Part shown: one piece after another, positions 18,886-28,277 of the stretch
Layout: each line of letters opens with the position of its first letter
Position numbering within the stretch: position 1 is the stretch's first letter
Source: JABMMZ01 sp044357345
GTDB taxonomy: Bacteria; Bacteroidota; Bacteroidia; NS11-12g; UBA955
Reading direction: 5' to 3'
Assembly: GCA_044357345.1 (NCBI GenBank)
Contig: JBIKPR010000005.1
Location: 6,453-70,452, forward strand
DNA length: 64,000 nt
Program-made: the position numbers and the translations under genes
The notes under the pieces: generated by a model
Told to the model about the DNA's origin: nothing
The model's database searches: none
The model's input: only the letters and a program-made list of their open reading frames with translations

Positions 18886-20508
18886 TTACCATTTGCTTAC
18901 CAAAGGTATCTGTCTTCCTCGACCAAAAGCCTTTGATCCTACACGGATGATAGGAGGTGCCTGAAAACGCTTGTATTCATTGCGGTTTACCAATCCAATG
19001 ATTCGCTCAACCAAAGGACGCTCAAACCCTTTTTCTACGATTGTTTCAATCCCTTTTTGATGCTCTATATATAATTCAAGTATGGCGTCAAGTATTGAAT
19101 ATTCTGGCAAGCTATCACTGTCTTTTTGGTTTGGTCGCAACTCAGCACTTGGTGCTTTATTGATTATCGAATTTGGTATTATTTCATTGTCCTTATTGAT
19201 ATAAGAGGCAAGCTTGTATACATCTGTTTTGTAAACATCCCCCATAACACTTAGGCTTCCACACATATCTCCGTACAACGTTGTATAACCTACCGACATT
19301 TCGCTTTTATTGCTGGTGTTCAATAAAATGTGTCCAAATTTATTGCTAATTGCCATCAGCAAGACGGCACGACTCCTGGCTTGAATATTCTCTTCGGCCA
19401 AGCCAAAATCCAATCCTTCAAACATTGGTTTTAATGTTTCGCCAAAGGAATCAAACACATTGGAAATCGACAATATTTCAAAACTATTTCCCAAGTTTTC
19501 TGATAAGTGTTTTGCGTCCAATACACTGCCTTCACTGCTAAAATCGGAAGGCATTAAAATGGCTTTGACATTTTCAGCGCCTAAAGCTCTTGTGGCCAGG
19601 GCTTGAACTACAGCAGAATCAATTCCTCCAGACGACCCTAAAATAGCTTTCGAAAATCCCATTTTTTGAAAGAAATTCTGTATGCCATAAATCAAAGCAT
19701 CATGAACCAATTCAATGTTTTCTCTTTCTTTGAAAACTAACTTATGATAGGTTTTCTCTGTATCAAATATCTTAAAGTCCTCTTTAAAACTCTCTAGTTC
19801 TAATATCAATCGCCCATTAGAATCTAATACCATGGAATTGCCGTCAAATACAATATCAGTGTGAACACCGGTTTGATTGACATATATAAGAGGCAAGCCA
19901 ATGTCTTTACTTGCCTTCTGCAGGACTTTAAATCGCTCCGTTTTCTTGTTAATGTTAAAAGGTGAGGCCGAAATGTTGATTACAAGGTCTGGATTTAATT
20001 TATTCAGCTTTGCCAAAGGATTCTCCAAATATTTAAACCGCTCCATCTCATACCATAAATCTTCACAAATAGTGATTGCAATTTTCTTTCCATTTACTTC
20101 AATGGTTTTAAAAACACTATTTTCCTCGAAATACCTAGACTCATTAAATATATCGTATGTTGGCAATAAAGTTTTATGCACCGTTTCTTTAATGATGCCA
20201 TCCTGCAAAATACACGCAGAATTGAACAATCTACGGCCATGTTCATTTTCATTCAAAGTTGGAGCGCCCAACACAATTGTAATTCCGTGGGCATGCTTTG
20301 CAATATTATGCACCGCATCAATACATTCTTTTACAAAATGCTTGTAATCCAATAAGTCATCCGGTGAATAGCCGCAAATTGAAAGTTCACTAAAAACAAC
20401 CAATTCAACACCTGATTCTTTAGCTTTTTGAGCAGCAACTATAATCTTTTCACTGTTCCCAACGATATCTGCAATTGTATAGTTGAGTTGTGCTAAAGCT
20501 ATTTTCAT
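18886..20508 (-). CDS. nadE: Glutamine-dependent NAD+ synthetase
   Basis: Makes NAD+ from deamido-NAD+ with glutamine as nitrogen donor. The N-terminal nitrilase-type amidase domain has the Glu-Lys-Cys triad visible at about E41 (SELSICGY), K112 (KTLLPTYD) and C148 (TICEDLW). The C-terminal ATP pyrophosphatase domain has the P-loop LGSSGGIDSAVV (about 291-302), NTSNKSEMSVGYTTLYGD and PSAELRPNQKDSDSLP. At 540 residues it is full length. It lies 24 bases downstream of the barrel gene on the same strand and back-to-back with gldB in the wider locus; I recall nadE beside gldB in other Bacteroidota. Confidence 0.95.
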   Translation of the reverse strand: MKIALAQLNYTIADIVGNSEKIIVAAQKAKESGVELVVFSELSICGYSPDDLLDYKHFVKECIDAVHNIAKHAHGITIVLGAPTLNENEHGRRLFNSACILQDGIIKETVHKTLLPTYDIFNESRYFEENSVFKTIEVNGKKIAITICEDLWYEMERFKYLENPLAKLNKLNPDLVINISASPFNINKKTERFKVLQKASKDIGLPLIYVNQTGVHTDIVFDGNSMVLDSNGRLILELESFKEDFKIFDTEKTYHKLVFKERENIELVHDALIYGIQNFFQKMGFSKAILGSSGGIDSAVVQALATRALGAENVKAILMPSDFSSEGSVLDAKHLSENLGNSFEILSISNVFDSFGETLKPMFEGLDFGLAEENIQARSRAVLLMAISNKFGHILLNTSNKSEMSVGYTTLYGDMCGSLSVMGDVYKTDVYKLASYINKDNEIIPNSIINKAPSAELRPNQKDSDSLPEYSILDAILELYIEHQKGIETIVEKGFERPLVERIIGLVNRNEYKRFQAPPIIRVGSKAFGRGRQIPLVSKW

Positions 20509-20532
20509 TTAAATAAACTACTAATCTATTTA

Positions 20533-21279
20533 TTAAAAGAAGAAACCCAATTCCAATCCCATGACATTGTTTATCACCTTAGATTTTTTATCATCCAGTA
20601 TATCAGTAAATCCATTGTTAAAACGAATTCCAGCATAGAAACTGGTATTGCCACTTAAGTTATACTCTATACCAGCGCCCAATATCATTGATGCTCTTAA
20701 AAAGTTAATGTCATCAATATGTCTAGTGAAATCTAGATAATTGTTATTTGCATCGTTGGGAATAAACTTTTCTTCAGTTGGGTAATTCTTTGTTCCTGTA
20801 TTTGCTGGAGAGGCTAAAACCGTAACATTATTACCAATTAAAAATCCTGGCGCTACGCCAAATTGTCCCCAATAACGCATACCATTGCTTTCTTTGGTTC
20901 TGAATTTAAATGTCAAAGGTATCTCTATGTATTTTAAATTGTATTTGTAGCTGATTTTATTGTAATCCTGGGAACTCCCTGTGTTAGGTAGGGTATATAT
21001 TGAATCAGATTTTAATTTCATAGAATTACTCATCGTAGTGATATTCAATTCTGGTGAAAAGAAATAGTTTTCAGCCAATCGAATGTCTGACATTAAACCA
21101 AAAGAAAAGCCAATGCCTGTTCCATCTTTTTGAACATCATTGCTAATTGCCTTTGTCCAGTTAAACCCTGGTATAATTTTAAAGCCAATTCTGAAGTCTC
21201 TGTCATCTTGTGCATGTGAACTTATAGAGAAAATTGTAAGTCCAATCAATAAAAAAGTATACTTTAACGTTGTTTTCAT
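20533..21279 (-). CDS. Outer-membrane beta-barrel protein, PorT-like family
   Basis: The start is set at the ATG at 21279 (MKTTLKYTFLLIGL), giving a signal peptide ending SSHAQ and 248 residues; the longer frame from 21324 would run into the divergent gldB start. The mature protein alternates hydrophobic residues and glycines as in a small eight-stranded barrel: FRIGFKIIPGFNW, GFSFGLMSDI, YKYNLKYIEIPLTFKF, YWGQFGVAPGFLIG, and the C-terminal NNVMGLELGFFF ending in Phe. This fits the general PorT/outer-membrane beta-barrel family; it is not necessarily the T9SS component PorT itself. Confidence 0.7.
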   Translation of the reverse strand: MKTTLKYTFLLIGLTIFSISSHAQDDRDFRIGFKIIPGFNWTKAISNDVQKDGTGIGFSFGLMSDIRLAENYFFSPELNITTMSNSMKLKSDSIYTLPNTGSSQDYNKISYKYNLKYIEIPLTFKFRTKESNGMRYWGQFGVAPGFLIGNNVTVLASPANTGTKNYPTEEKFIPNDANNNYLDFTRHIDDINFLRASMILGAGIEYNLSGNTSFYAGIRFNNGFTDILDDKKSKVINNVMGLELGFFF

Positions 21280-21306
21280 GCTGATAATGATTTTATTTGC
21301 ACAAAA

Positions 21307-22320
21307 ATGAACAAAATATTTCAATTTTCAATTACTACAAGTGTAGTATTTATCATGTTATTCTTAACATCATGTCATTCTAACAAATTAGATATCAATA
21401 CAGATGACATTGAAGTGAAATTAGATATCAGACATTTTGAAAATGATTTGTTTGAAAATAAATTAAACGACTTTCAAAGTTTTTCTAATAAATATCCGTT
21501 TTTCTTAACCGATTACAATAAAGGCATCATCGGTTTTCCCGGAAATGAACAAGAGGCTTTCCAGCAATTAATGTTGTTTAAAACAGATATAAATGCTAAA
21601 AAAGTGTATGGTTTTGTGAAAGAAAAATTTGGCAATTTTAAACCCTATGAAACCGAATTAACTGAAGCTTATAAACGTTTTAAATACTTTTTTCCTGATC
21701 TTAAAATACCAAGCATTATTACCTACACAAGTAACTTCAGCTTTTATGTGAATCCAGTTGGGCAAGATTACATTGGAATTGCATTAGATATGCATTTAGG
21801 GCAAGATTTTAAACCATATGAATACACGAATATTGAATTGTATTGGAGGAAAATTTTAATTCCTCAAACGTTGGTGACCAATCATATGCTAGCACATGCA
21901 AACGATCTATTCCTAAAAACAAACAAAGCCAAAAATTTTACAGATGAAATGATTTATTATGGTAAATTACTTTATTTTCTTGATGCAGTTACCCCAAATG
22001 TCCCTGACCATATAAAAATTGGAATGACACAGGCAGAGTTTGATTGGTGTAAAAAAGAAGAGCACAATATTTGGGCATTTATAGTAAAAGAAAAGTATCT
22101 ATTTGATACCGATAAAAGACGATTTGAACGCCTTTTAAAAGAAGGTCCAAAAACCATAGCCAGCGGCATTCCTCCAGAAGCTCCGGCAATGATTGGGCGC
22201 TACGTTGGTTGGATGGCCGTTAGGATGTATATGAATGAAAACAATTCAGTTGATTTGAAGACTTTAATGAACAACAACAATGCTGAATTGATTTTACAAG
22301 AAAGCGCTTACAAACCTTAA
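21307..22320 (+). CDS. gldB: Gliding motility lipoprotein GldB
   Basis: A 337-residue lipoprotein with lipobox MLFLTSC (Cys about residue 23). The body matches GldB as I know the family: early DIEVKLDIRHFENDLFE, then YTSNFSFYVNPVGQDYIGIALDMHLG, and a late MIGRYVGWMAVRMYM. GldB is required for gliding in Flavobacterium and is anchored at the cell envelope; its biochemical role is unclear. gldC, which often follows gldB, is not present here: the next gene is trkH on the other strand, starting immediately after the stop. Confidence 0.85.
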   Translation: MNKIFQFSITTSVVFIMLFLTSCHSNKLDINTDDIEVKLDIRHFENDLFENKLNDFQSFSNKYPFFLTDYNKGIIGFPGNEQEAFQQLMLFKTDINAKKVYGFVKEKFGNFKPYETELTEAYKRFKYFFPDLKIPSIITYTSNFSFYVNPVGQDYIGIALDMHLGQDFKPYEYTNIELYWRKILIPQTLVTNHMLAHANDLFLKTNKAKNFTDEMIYYGKLLYFLDAVTPNVPDHIKIGMTQAEFDWCKKEEHNIWAFIVKEKYLFDTDKRRFERLLKEGPKTIASGIPPEAPAMIGRYVGWMAVRMYMNENNSVDLKTLMNNNNAELILQESAYKP

Positions 22321-24120
22321 TTACCCAATGTTCAAATGCGTAGTAGCGTATTTGAAATCTGCATTAATTGCTTTTTCACTCAGCGAATAAGCCAAAGTGA
22401 CAATACCCACTCGACCTACAAACATTGCAATAGTCAACGTAACTTTGCTTGCATCTGATAATCCAGAAGTTATACCTGTACTAAGTCCAACAGTTGCAAA
22501 TGCTGAAACTGCCTCATAAGCCAAACGCACCAATTCTATGCCTTTGTCGGTAAATGACAAAACTGTTATGACCAGCAAAACAAATAAGCCCGAAAAAATC
22601 ACAACTGCAAAAGCCTTGTAAATCAAATCTTGTGCAATGCTTCTGTTGCCTAAGGTCATTTCTCTTTTACCTCTTATGGTTCCAATTACTGCAACCATCA
22701 TTACAACAAATGTACTTGTTTTTATACCACCACCCGTTGAAGCTGAAGAGGCTCCAATGAACATTAGAAATATTGAAAGTAAAAGCAAGGTATTGGGTAA
22801 ATGTTCTAAACTTATGCTGTTAAATCCACTGGTCCTTAAATTCACCGATTGAAAAAAACAGATTGCGATTTGTGCTATCGGTGTTTGGGTTCCAAACCGA
22901 GGATCGTCAATTAAAAAATAAAAAGAAAGCATCCCGACTAGAATTAGGATTATACTCATGTATATCGATACTTTAGAACTCAATTTCCATTCTCTCCAAG
23001 GTTCTTTTAAGCGTATTCTTAACATAAGAGGCGAAAACACATCCCTAATTACCGGAAAGCCCAAACTGCCAAAAAATATGATTACACCGACAAAAATATG
23101 CAACATGTAAAGCTCAGAAATTAGCGGCGTTTCAAAATTGTACTCAAAAGTGCTAAATCCTGCATTACAAAAGGCCGAAACACTATGGAATATAGAGGCG
23201 TATATTTTTTCACCTGGACTTGAAAACTGGTAATCACCCCATAAGACATAAATTCCCAAGGCGCCCAAACCTTCAATTAAAAAAGTCATGATTAAAATTC
23301 TTTTAATTAAATAATAACTTCCGCTCATATTTTCTGCATCCAACAATTCATTCATCGCAATTTGATGCTTTACCCCAATTCCTTTTTTTATAAACGAGGC
23401 GAAAAATGATGCAAAGGTCAATATGCCTATACCACCCAATTGAATTAAAAGTAAAATGATAATTTGACCTTTAATATTGAAAAAAGTAGCCGTATTAACA
23501 ACTGTTAATCCGGTCACACAACTGGCACTGCCTGCCGTGAAAACAGCATCTACAAAATTTAAATAATTTCCAGTATGATTAAAACCCGGTAAGGTTAAGA
23601 GCGAGCCTCCACCTAAAATTAGTATTACAAATGATATAATAAAAAGGGTAGTGGGCTTTAACTTTGTTGTGTAGATTGAGTTAATCGATTTAACCAATTC
23701 GATTGCTGCAAAAATCAACAAGAAAAATTGAATGAAAAAGTGATAAATCGATCTGTAATTTTTAATATTTAATCGAATTAGAAACTTCTCAAGAATTGGG
23801 TGTCCAAATAGAAAATAACTTATTCCATCGTAAACAACCAGTAGAATTAAAATACCCTCTAAGGCATTTGAACTAAGGAAACTTTGCTTGTCTTTTGTTA
23901 GCGCTAATCGAATGATAAAACCAATTATAAAAACCAAATAAAAGAACCGGGTACTAAGGATAATTAATTTAATATTTTCTTCTGTATGGTTAAATCCGTA
24001 GCGGTATACCATAACCCCCAATACCAATAAAGAAGATACTAAAGTAAAGACTCTTAATATCCTCGATATTATTTCCTCTTGCCTAAACAAGAAATAGGAT
24101 ATTCTTTTTTTTAAATTCAA
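22321..24120 (-). CDS. trkH: TrkH-type potassium uptake channel subunit
   Basis: A 599-residue polytopic membrane protein with four repeated pore segments: ASCVTGLTVVNTATF, SAFCNAGFSTFEYN, SVNLRTSGFNSISLE and VSAFATVGLSTGIT, the signature of Trk/Ktr K+ translocating subunits. An N-terminal extension of about 140 residues carries extra transmembrane helices. No trkA or ktrA gene is nearby. The start codon is TTG at 24120, 10 bases after the heptose kinase stop, so the genes are probably in one transcript. Confidence 0.9.
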   Translation of the reverse strand: MNLKKRISYFLFRQEEIISRILRVFTLVSSLLVLGVMVYRYGFNHTEENIKLIILSTRFFYLVFIIGFIIRLALTKDKQSFLSSNALEGILILLVVYDGISYFLFGHPILEKFLIRLNIKNYRSIYHFFIQFFLLIFAAIELVKSINSIYTTKLKPTTLFIISFVILILGGGSLLTLPGFNHTGNYLNFVDAVFTAGSASCVTGLTVVNTATFFNIKGQIIILLLIQLGGIGILTFASFFASFIKKGIGVKHQIAMNELLDAENMSGSYYLIKRILIMTFLIEGLGALGIYVLWGDYQFSSPGEKIYASIFHSVSAFCNAGFSTFEYNFETPLISELYMLHIFVGVIIFFGSLGFPVIRDVFSPLMLRIRLKEPWREWKLSSKVSIYMSIILILVGMLSFYFLIDDPRFGTQTPIAQIAICFFQSVNLRTSGFNSISLEHLPNTLLLLSIFLMFIGASSASTGGGIKTSTFVVMMVAVIGTIRGKREMTLGNRSIAQDLIYKAFAVVIFSGLFVLLVITVLSFTDKGIELVRLAYEAVSAFATVGLSTGITSGLSDASKVTLTIAMFVGRVGIVTLAYSLSEKAINADFKYATTHLNIG

Positions 24121-24130
24121 TGAAATTTTA

Positions 24131-25102
24131 TTAGATCAAGTAACTAGATTCTTTTTTCAATTTTTCTATACTTATTGGCACCACACCGCTCTCTTCACAA
24201 ACCAATCCACCCGCCAAATTTGACAACTCTGCCAAAATTCCCATTTCTACTTTACAAGCTAAGCACAAAGAAGCTACACTTATAACCGTATCGCCTGCAC
24301 CGCTTACATCTGAGATGTTTCTAATATGCGCAGGGATGAAGTTAAAGTCACTATGGTCTGTAACCATTACACCATCTTCACTCAGCGTAACCATCGTATA
24401 AGTATTACCCAACTTTTCATTCAATGCTAAAACCAAGTCAACTAAGTTTTCCTTCTTTTTTAAGTTTAAATCACTGTTTAAGCCCTCTTTAATTTCTTTT
24501 AAATTGGGTTTAAACAAAGTTACATTTTTGTAGGCTAAAAAGTTTTTCTTTTTTGGATCTACAGCCACTGGTTTACCAGCCTTTACAGCTATATCTATTA
24601 AAATCGGAATGTTCTTTTCTGTTAAAACCCCTTTGTTATAATCTTCTAATACAACGACATCACATTTTTTTATGTGCGATGTATAGGCCTTTATTAATTT
24701 AACGTTCTCAGCATCACTAATGTCTGTTAACATTTCCTGATCCATTCTTAACAATTGATGCTTGTTTCCAATAATTCTAGTTTTGGTGGTGGTCTTTCTG
24801 TTTTTTGATTGAACAATTCCTGAAGTTGGCATTTTGCTGTTTTGCATTAACGAAAGCAATGCATCACCATCCTCATCCTTTCCAACTACTGAACACAAAA
24901 TAGGGATTGCTTTTAAAGCAATGATATTGATCGCAACATTTGCCGCACCACCCAAACGCATGTCTCTTTCGTCGATGTTTACAACTGGCACTGGGGCTTC
25001 TGGAGAAATGCGCTCAACTTTACCCATGATGTAAGCGTCAATCATAACGTCGCCAACTATTAAAACACGCTTTCCTTCGAATTGATTGATAAGATTTTCC
25101 AT
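24131..25102 (-). CDS. hldE: D-glycero-beta-D-manno-heptose-7-phosphate kinase (HldE kinase domain only)
   Basis: A PfkB-type sugar kinase of the RfaE domain I type, acting in ADP-heptose synthesis for lipopolysaccharide core. Motifs are VLIVGDVMIDAYIMGKVERISPEAPVPVV (residues 13-41), MRLGGAANVAIN, KTRIIGNKHQLLRMDQE, and the kinase end motif ISDVSGAGDTVIS. At 323 residues it contains only the kinase; the adenylyltransferase half found in fused HldE is absent and would be encoded elsewhere. It is 5 bases downstream of the aminotransferase. Confidence 0.88.
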   Translation of the reverse strand: MENLINQFEGKRVLIVGDVMIDAYIMGKVERISPEAPVPVVNIDERDMRLGGAANVAINIIALKAIPILCSVVGKDEDGDALLSLMQNSKMPTSGIVQSKNRKTTTKTRIIGNKHQLLRMDQEMLTDISDAENVKLIKAYTSHIKKCDVVVLEDYNKGVLTEKNIPILIDIAVKAGKPVAVDPKKKNFLAYKNVTLFKPNLKEIKEGLNSDLNLKKKENLVDLVLALNEKLGNTYTMVTLSEDGVMVTDHSDFNFIPAHIRNISDVSGAGDTVISVASLCLACKVEMGILAELSNLAGGLVCEESGVVPISIEKLKKESSYLI

Positions 25103-25107
25103 CTTTA

Positions 25108-26295
25108 TTATTTTAAGGCCAATAATGCTTGTTTGATTCTTTCCATTGCTTTCAACAAATTCTCTTCGCTTGTCGCATAGGACATTCTAATGCAATTGTC
25201 ATTTCCAAATGCAGATCCTGCAACCGTTACCACATATACTTCGTTTAAAAGATACATGCATATGTCTTGAGAATTGTTAACCGTATGCCCATTGTATGAC
25301 TTTCCATAAAATGAACTAACATCTGGAAACAAATAAAATGCCCCAGGAGGTAAACTCAATTTTAATCCTGGAATCTCTTTCAAAATATTGTAACATAAAT
25401 CGCGTCTAATTTTAAAAGCATCCCTCATCTTATAAGTAGGAGTTAAATCGCCATTTAAAGCTGCAATAGCAGCCTTTTGAGCAATAGAGTTTGTACCACT
25501 GGTAAATTGACTTTGTAGTTTTTCACATGCATAAGCAATGGCCTTGGGAGCACCAATATAGCCTATACGCCAACCCGTCATTGAAAATGCTTTTGAAACG
25601 CCATTAACAGTTACTGTTCTGTTTATTAAAGTGCCGTAATTGGCTATGCTGTAATGCTTGCCGCCAAAATTAATGTGTTCATATATCTCATCACTAATGA
25701 TATAAACCTTTGGATGTCTTTCAAATACTTCAGCCAATTCTTTTAATTCGTCCTCCGTATAGATCATACCGCTAGGATTGTTAGGACTGCTGAACATAAA
25801 TAATTTGGTTTTATCTGTTATCTTTTCTTCAAGCTGTTTAGGGGTGATTTTATAATTAGATTCAACATCAGTATCTATAAAAACATTTACACCTTCGGCC
25901 AAATTGACCATGTCAGCATAACTTACCCAAAATGGTCGTGGTATTATTACTTCATCGCCCGGATTAACAAGTGACAATACAGCATTCATAATCGAATTTT
26001 TTGCCCCTGTGCTCACAACAATTTGATCTGTGTTGTAAGCCAAACCATTTTCCCGCAAAAACTTAGCCGATATGGCTTCCTTTAAATCAGGAATACCTGC
26101 AACTGGTGTATAAAAGGTAAAATTATCGTTTAAAGCATCAACCGCTGCTTTTTTGATGTGGTCTGGTGTGTAAAAATCAGGTTCGCCAAAACTTAAACTA
26201 ATAATGTCTTTGCCTTCTGCTTTTAATGCGCGACCCAACTTGGCCATGGCAATTGTCTCAGATTCAGATATGCGATTTAACCTTTCGGCTATCAT
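25108..26295 (-). CDS. Class I pyridoxal-phosphate aminotransferase, aspartate aminotransferase-like
   Basis: A 395-residue fold-type I aminotransferase. SLSFGEPDFYTPDHI near the N-terminus, NNPSGMIYTEDEL, the PLP lysine in NGVSKAFSMTGWRIGYIG (about 233-250) and the C-terminal Arg in NCIRMSYATS all match the aspartate aminotransferase 1b type. Substrate is probably aspartate/2-oxoglutarate, though relatives accept aromatic amino acids. The start is taken at the ATG at 26295; an upstream in-frame TTG at 26319 would add eight residues without family resemblance. Confidence 0.9.
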   Translation of the reverse strand: MIAERLNRISESETIAMAKLGRALKAEGKDIISLSFGEPDFYTPDHIKKAAVDALNDNFTFYTPVAGIPDLKEAISAKFLRENGLAYNTDQIVVSTGAKNSIMNAVLSLVNPGDEVIIPRPFWVSYADMVNLAEGVNVFIDTDVESNYKITPKQLEEKITDKTKLFMFSSPNNPSGMIYTEDELKELAEVFERHPKVYIISDEIYEHINFGGKHYSIANYGTLINRTVTVNGVSKAFSMTGWRIGYIGAPKAIAYACEKLQSQFTSGTNSIAQKAAIAALNGDLTPTYKMRDAFKIRRDLCYNILKEIPGLKLSLPPGAFYLFPDVSSFYGKSYNGHTVNNSQDICMYLLNEVYVVTVAGSAFGNDNCIRMSYATSEENLLKAMERIKQALLALK

Positions 26296-26408
26296 CGATT
26301 TGTCTTCTTGATTTGTCAAAATTTCAACTTATAAAATGCAAACCTAACTCAATTATTGTAATTCTTGAAACTTAACTTGTTAAACAATATGGTGCAGTGC
26401 ATTATTTT

Positions 26409-26442
26409 CTATACATATTTATAATAATTGAAATATGTATAG
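26409..26442. repeat. Perfect 12-bp inverted repeat downstream of gldG
   Basis: CTATACATATTT at 26409-26420 and AAATATGTATAG at 26431-26442 are exact inverted copies around a 10-base loop. It lies 15 bases beyond the gldG stop and about 110 bases upstream of the aminotransferase start. No T-run follows on the minus strand, so it is not a classical intrinsic terminator; it could be an mRNA 3' end structure or an operator. Confidence 0.7.
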
Positions 26443-26456
26443 TTGAAAACCCAAAT

Positions 26457-28277
26457 CTAATTTCGGGTGTATTTTCTTTTTCTATACCACATATTAAATA
26501 AGCCAAACAACAACACCAATAGCACAGGGAAGGCTGTATTTAATAACTGCCACTTTGTTTTCTCACTAAAGGTTTCTCCCTCAGCTTTAGGTGCTGTCAG
26601 ACGCGGTTTATCCAATAACCTCAATGCTATTTCCTTGGTTCTAATATCAATCAAACCGCTCTCATCAAACATATAATCAAAGCAGTTTAATAGGAACTTC
26701 TTATTCGCAAATTGGCGTCCTGTCTCTCTGTCAAATCCTAGAGGGTAGATTTCGCCACTGCTGCGTTTAACATAATTTAAGCCTAAATCGCCGTCCGCCA
26801 ATACAATCATGCTGTTTGTTACTGATTCTTTAACTGGAAATTCATAAATTTTATCTGGACGTTTAAAATTTGATTTAAATTCGCCTTCCAACAAAACACC
26901 GGATACTTGTAACCCAGATTTAAATGATTGCAAATATTTTCTGTCGTTATTATTTGCCACAATACCCAAATCAACAAAGGCTGGTGCATCTTGTAATTTA
27001 GTCCTATCACTGCTCAATAATAGGTTGGTTATTTTAAGGTTTTTTCTTGAAATTGGCTTTAAGGTTCCTGAATATCGTCCCCAAACAACCTCGAGGTTTT
27101 TAACAATTGGATGTTCATTCCCCTTAAATGCAAACAAAGGATAATAAACCCAAGGAAATGGAACCATTTGGCCTGGTCTCGATGGGTCATTTAATACAAT
27201 ATTGTTGCATTGTAAATCCATTAATAAATTGGAGTTTAATCGAACACCATAATTGAACAACATGGTACGTAGATTCTCATTGTCATAATCCGGGAAAAAT
27301 GCTTTTGTTTGCCTTCTTAAACTGTCATGCTCAGCCTGTAAAGGGTCTACCATCCAAATGGTTTTTCCACCATTCATAATGTATTGATCTAATATATACG
27401 CTTCATCTTTTTGAAGGGGCTCTGTTGGTTTTATGATTACAATACCATCGTATTGATTAAGCATCTCCAGAGACTTTAAAACGATACGCTTTCCCAATGT
27501 GTCGTAATTTTGGGTTTCTTCTGTGAGATAAACAAACTGCTTTAAATAATTTTCATTGCCTAAATTAAAAAACACCCTATCAATGCTGTAGTTTTCACTT
27601 AAAGATGAAAGCAATTCATCGGTGTGGGCTTCATCCGGTTCTCCGTGACCGAAAAGGAAAGCTATTTTTTTAGGTGTTTTGTTTACACATTTTCTGATGG
27701 CATTTGCAAATTCATATTCTAGTCCCTCTATCGATTTGTTAATTGCACTTTCTTCAGCGCGCCCCATTTCGGTATTTAAAAGATTGACTACATATTCTTT
27801 GTTTGAACCATAACTGACTTCTGCAGATGGTAAAATTAAATTCCTTTTTTGTTGGTCAGCACCCAATTCAAGATCATTGTAGTACATCACACCTTTTTCG
27901 TTCAGTTGCTTTATAATCTCTGCCTTTTCTTTATCAGTTTTGTCTTTAAAGACATTGATGAATTCAAAATCAATTTTGTTGCCACTCACATCTCTAAACT
28001 CACTAAGAATGTCCATGGTTGCAGTCCTCAATCTTTTAAATCGAGAGGAAAGGTTATCACCCTCCAAATACACCTTAAAATACATCCTGTCATTGACCTT
28101 ACGGGCAAGATTCTTTGATGTTTCTGATAAAGTAAAACGTTTCTCTTTCGTCAAATCAAACTTTTTATAGTACTGGGTAGCTAAAACATTTACAACACCA
28201 ATAACTACGAACAACAACAACAATTCAATGATGGATTGTTGTTTTATACTTCTTTTTTGCTTCTGCACTTTTACCAT
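26457..28277 (-). CDS. gldG: Gliding-associated ABC transporter substrate-binding protein GldG
   Basis: A 606-residue protein with one N-terminal transmembrane helix (about 15-35), an extracytoplasmic ABC-transporter auxiliary region (KRFTLSETSKNLARKV, FVYLTEE, GGKTIWMVDPLQAE), and a C-terminal helix (LLNTAFPVLLVLLFGLFNMWY) followed by a basic tail. This layout fits GldG, which works with GldF and GldA as an ABC system needed for gliding in some Bacteroidota. Its start overlaps the gldF end by 7 bases. Confidence 0.9.
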   Translation of the reverse strand: MVKVQKQKRSIKQQSIIELLLLFVVIGVVNVLATQYYKKFDLTKEKRFTLSETSKNLARKVNDRMYFKVYLEGDNLSSRFKRLRTATMDILSEFRDVSGNKIDFEFINVFKDKTDKEKAEIIKQLNEKGVMYYNDLELGADQQKRNLILPSAEVSYGSNKEYVVNLLNTEMGRAEESAINKSIEGLEYEFANAIRKCVNKTPKKIAFLFGHGEPDEAHTDELLSSLSENYSIDRVFFNLGNENYLKQFVYLTEETQNYDTLGKRIVLKSLEMLNQYDGIVIIKPTEPLQKDEAYILDQYIMNGGKTIWMVDPLQAEHDSLRRQTKAFFPDYDNENLRTMLFNYGVRLNSNLLMDLQCNNIVLNDPSRPGQMVPFPWVYYPLFAFKGNEHPIVKNLEVVWGRYSGTLKPISRKNLKITNLLLSSDRTKLQDAPAFVDLGIVANNNDRKYLQSFKSGLQVSGVLLEGEFKSNFKRPDKIYEFPVKESVTNSMIVLADGDLGLNYVKRSSGEIYPLGFDRETGRQFANKKFLLNCFDYMFDESGLIDIRTKEIALRLLDKPRLTAPKAEGETFSEKTKWQLLNTAFPVLLVLLFGLFNMWYRKRKYTRN

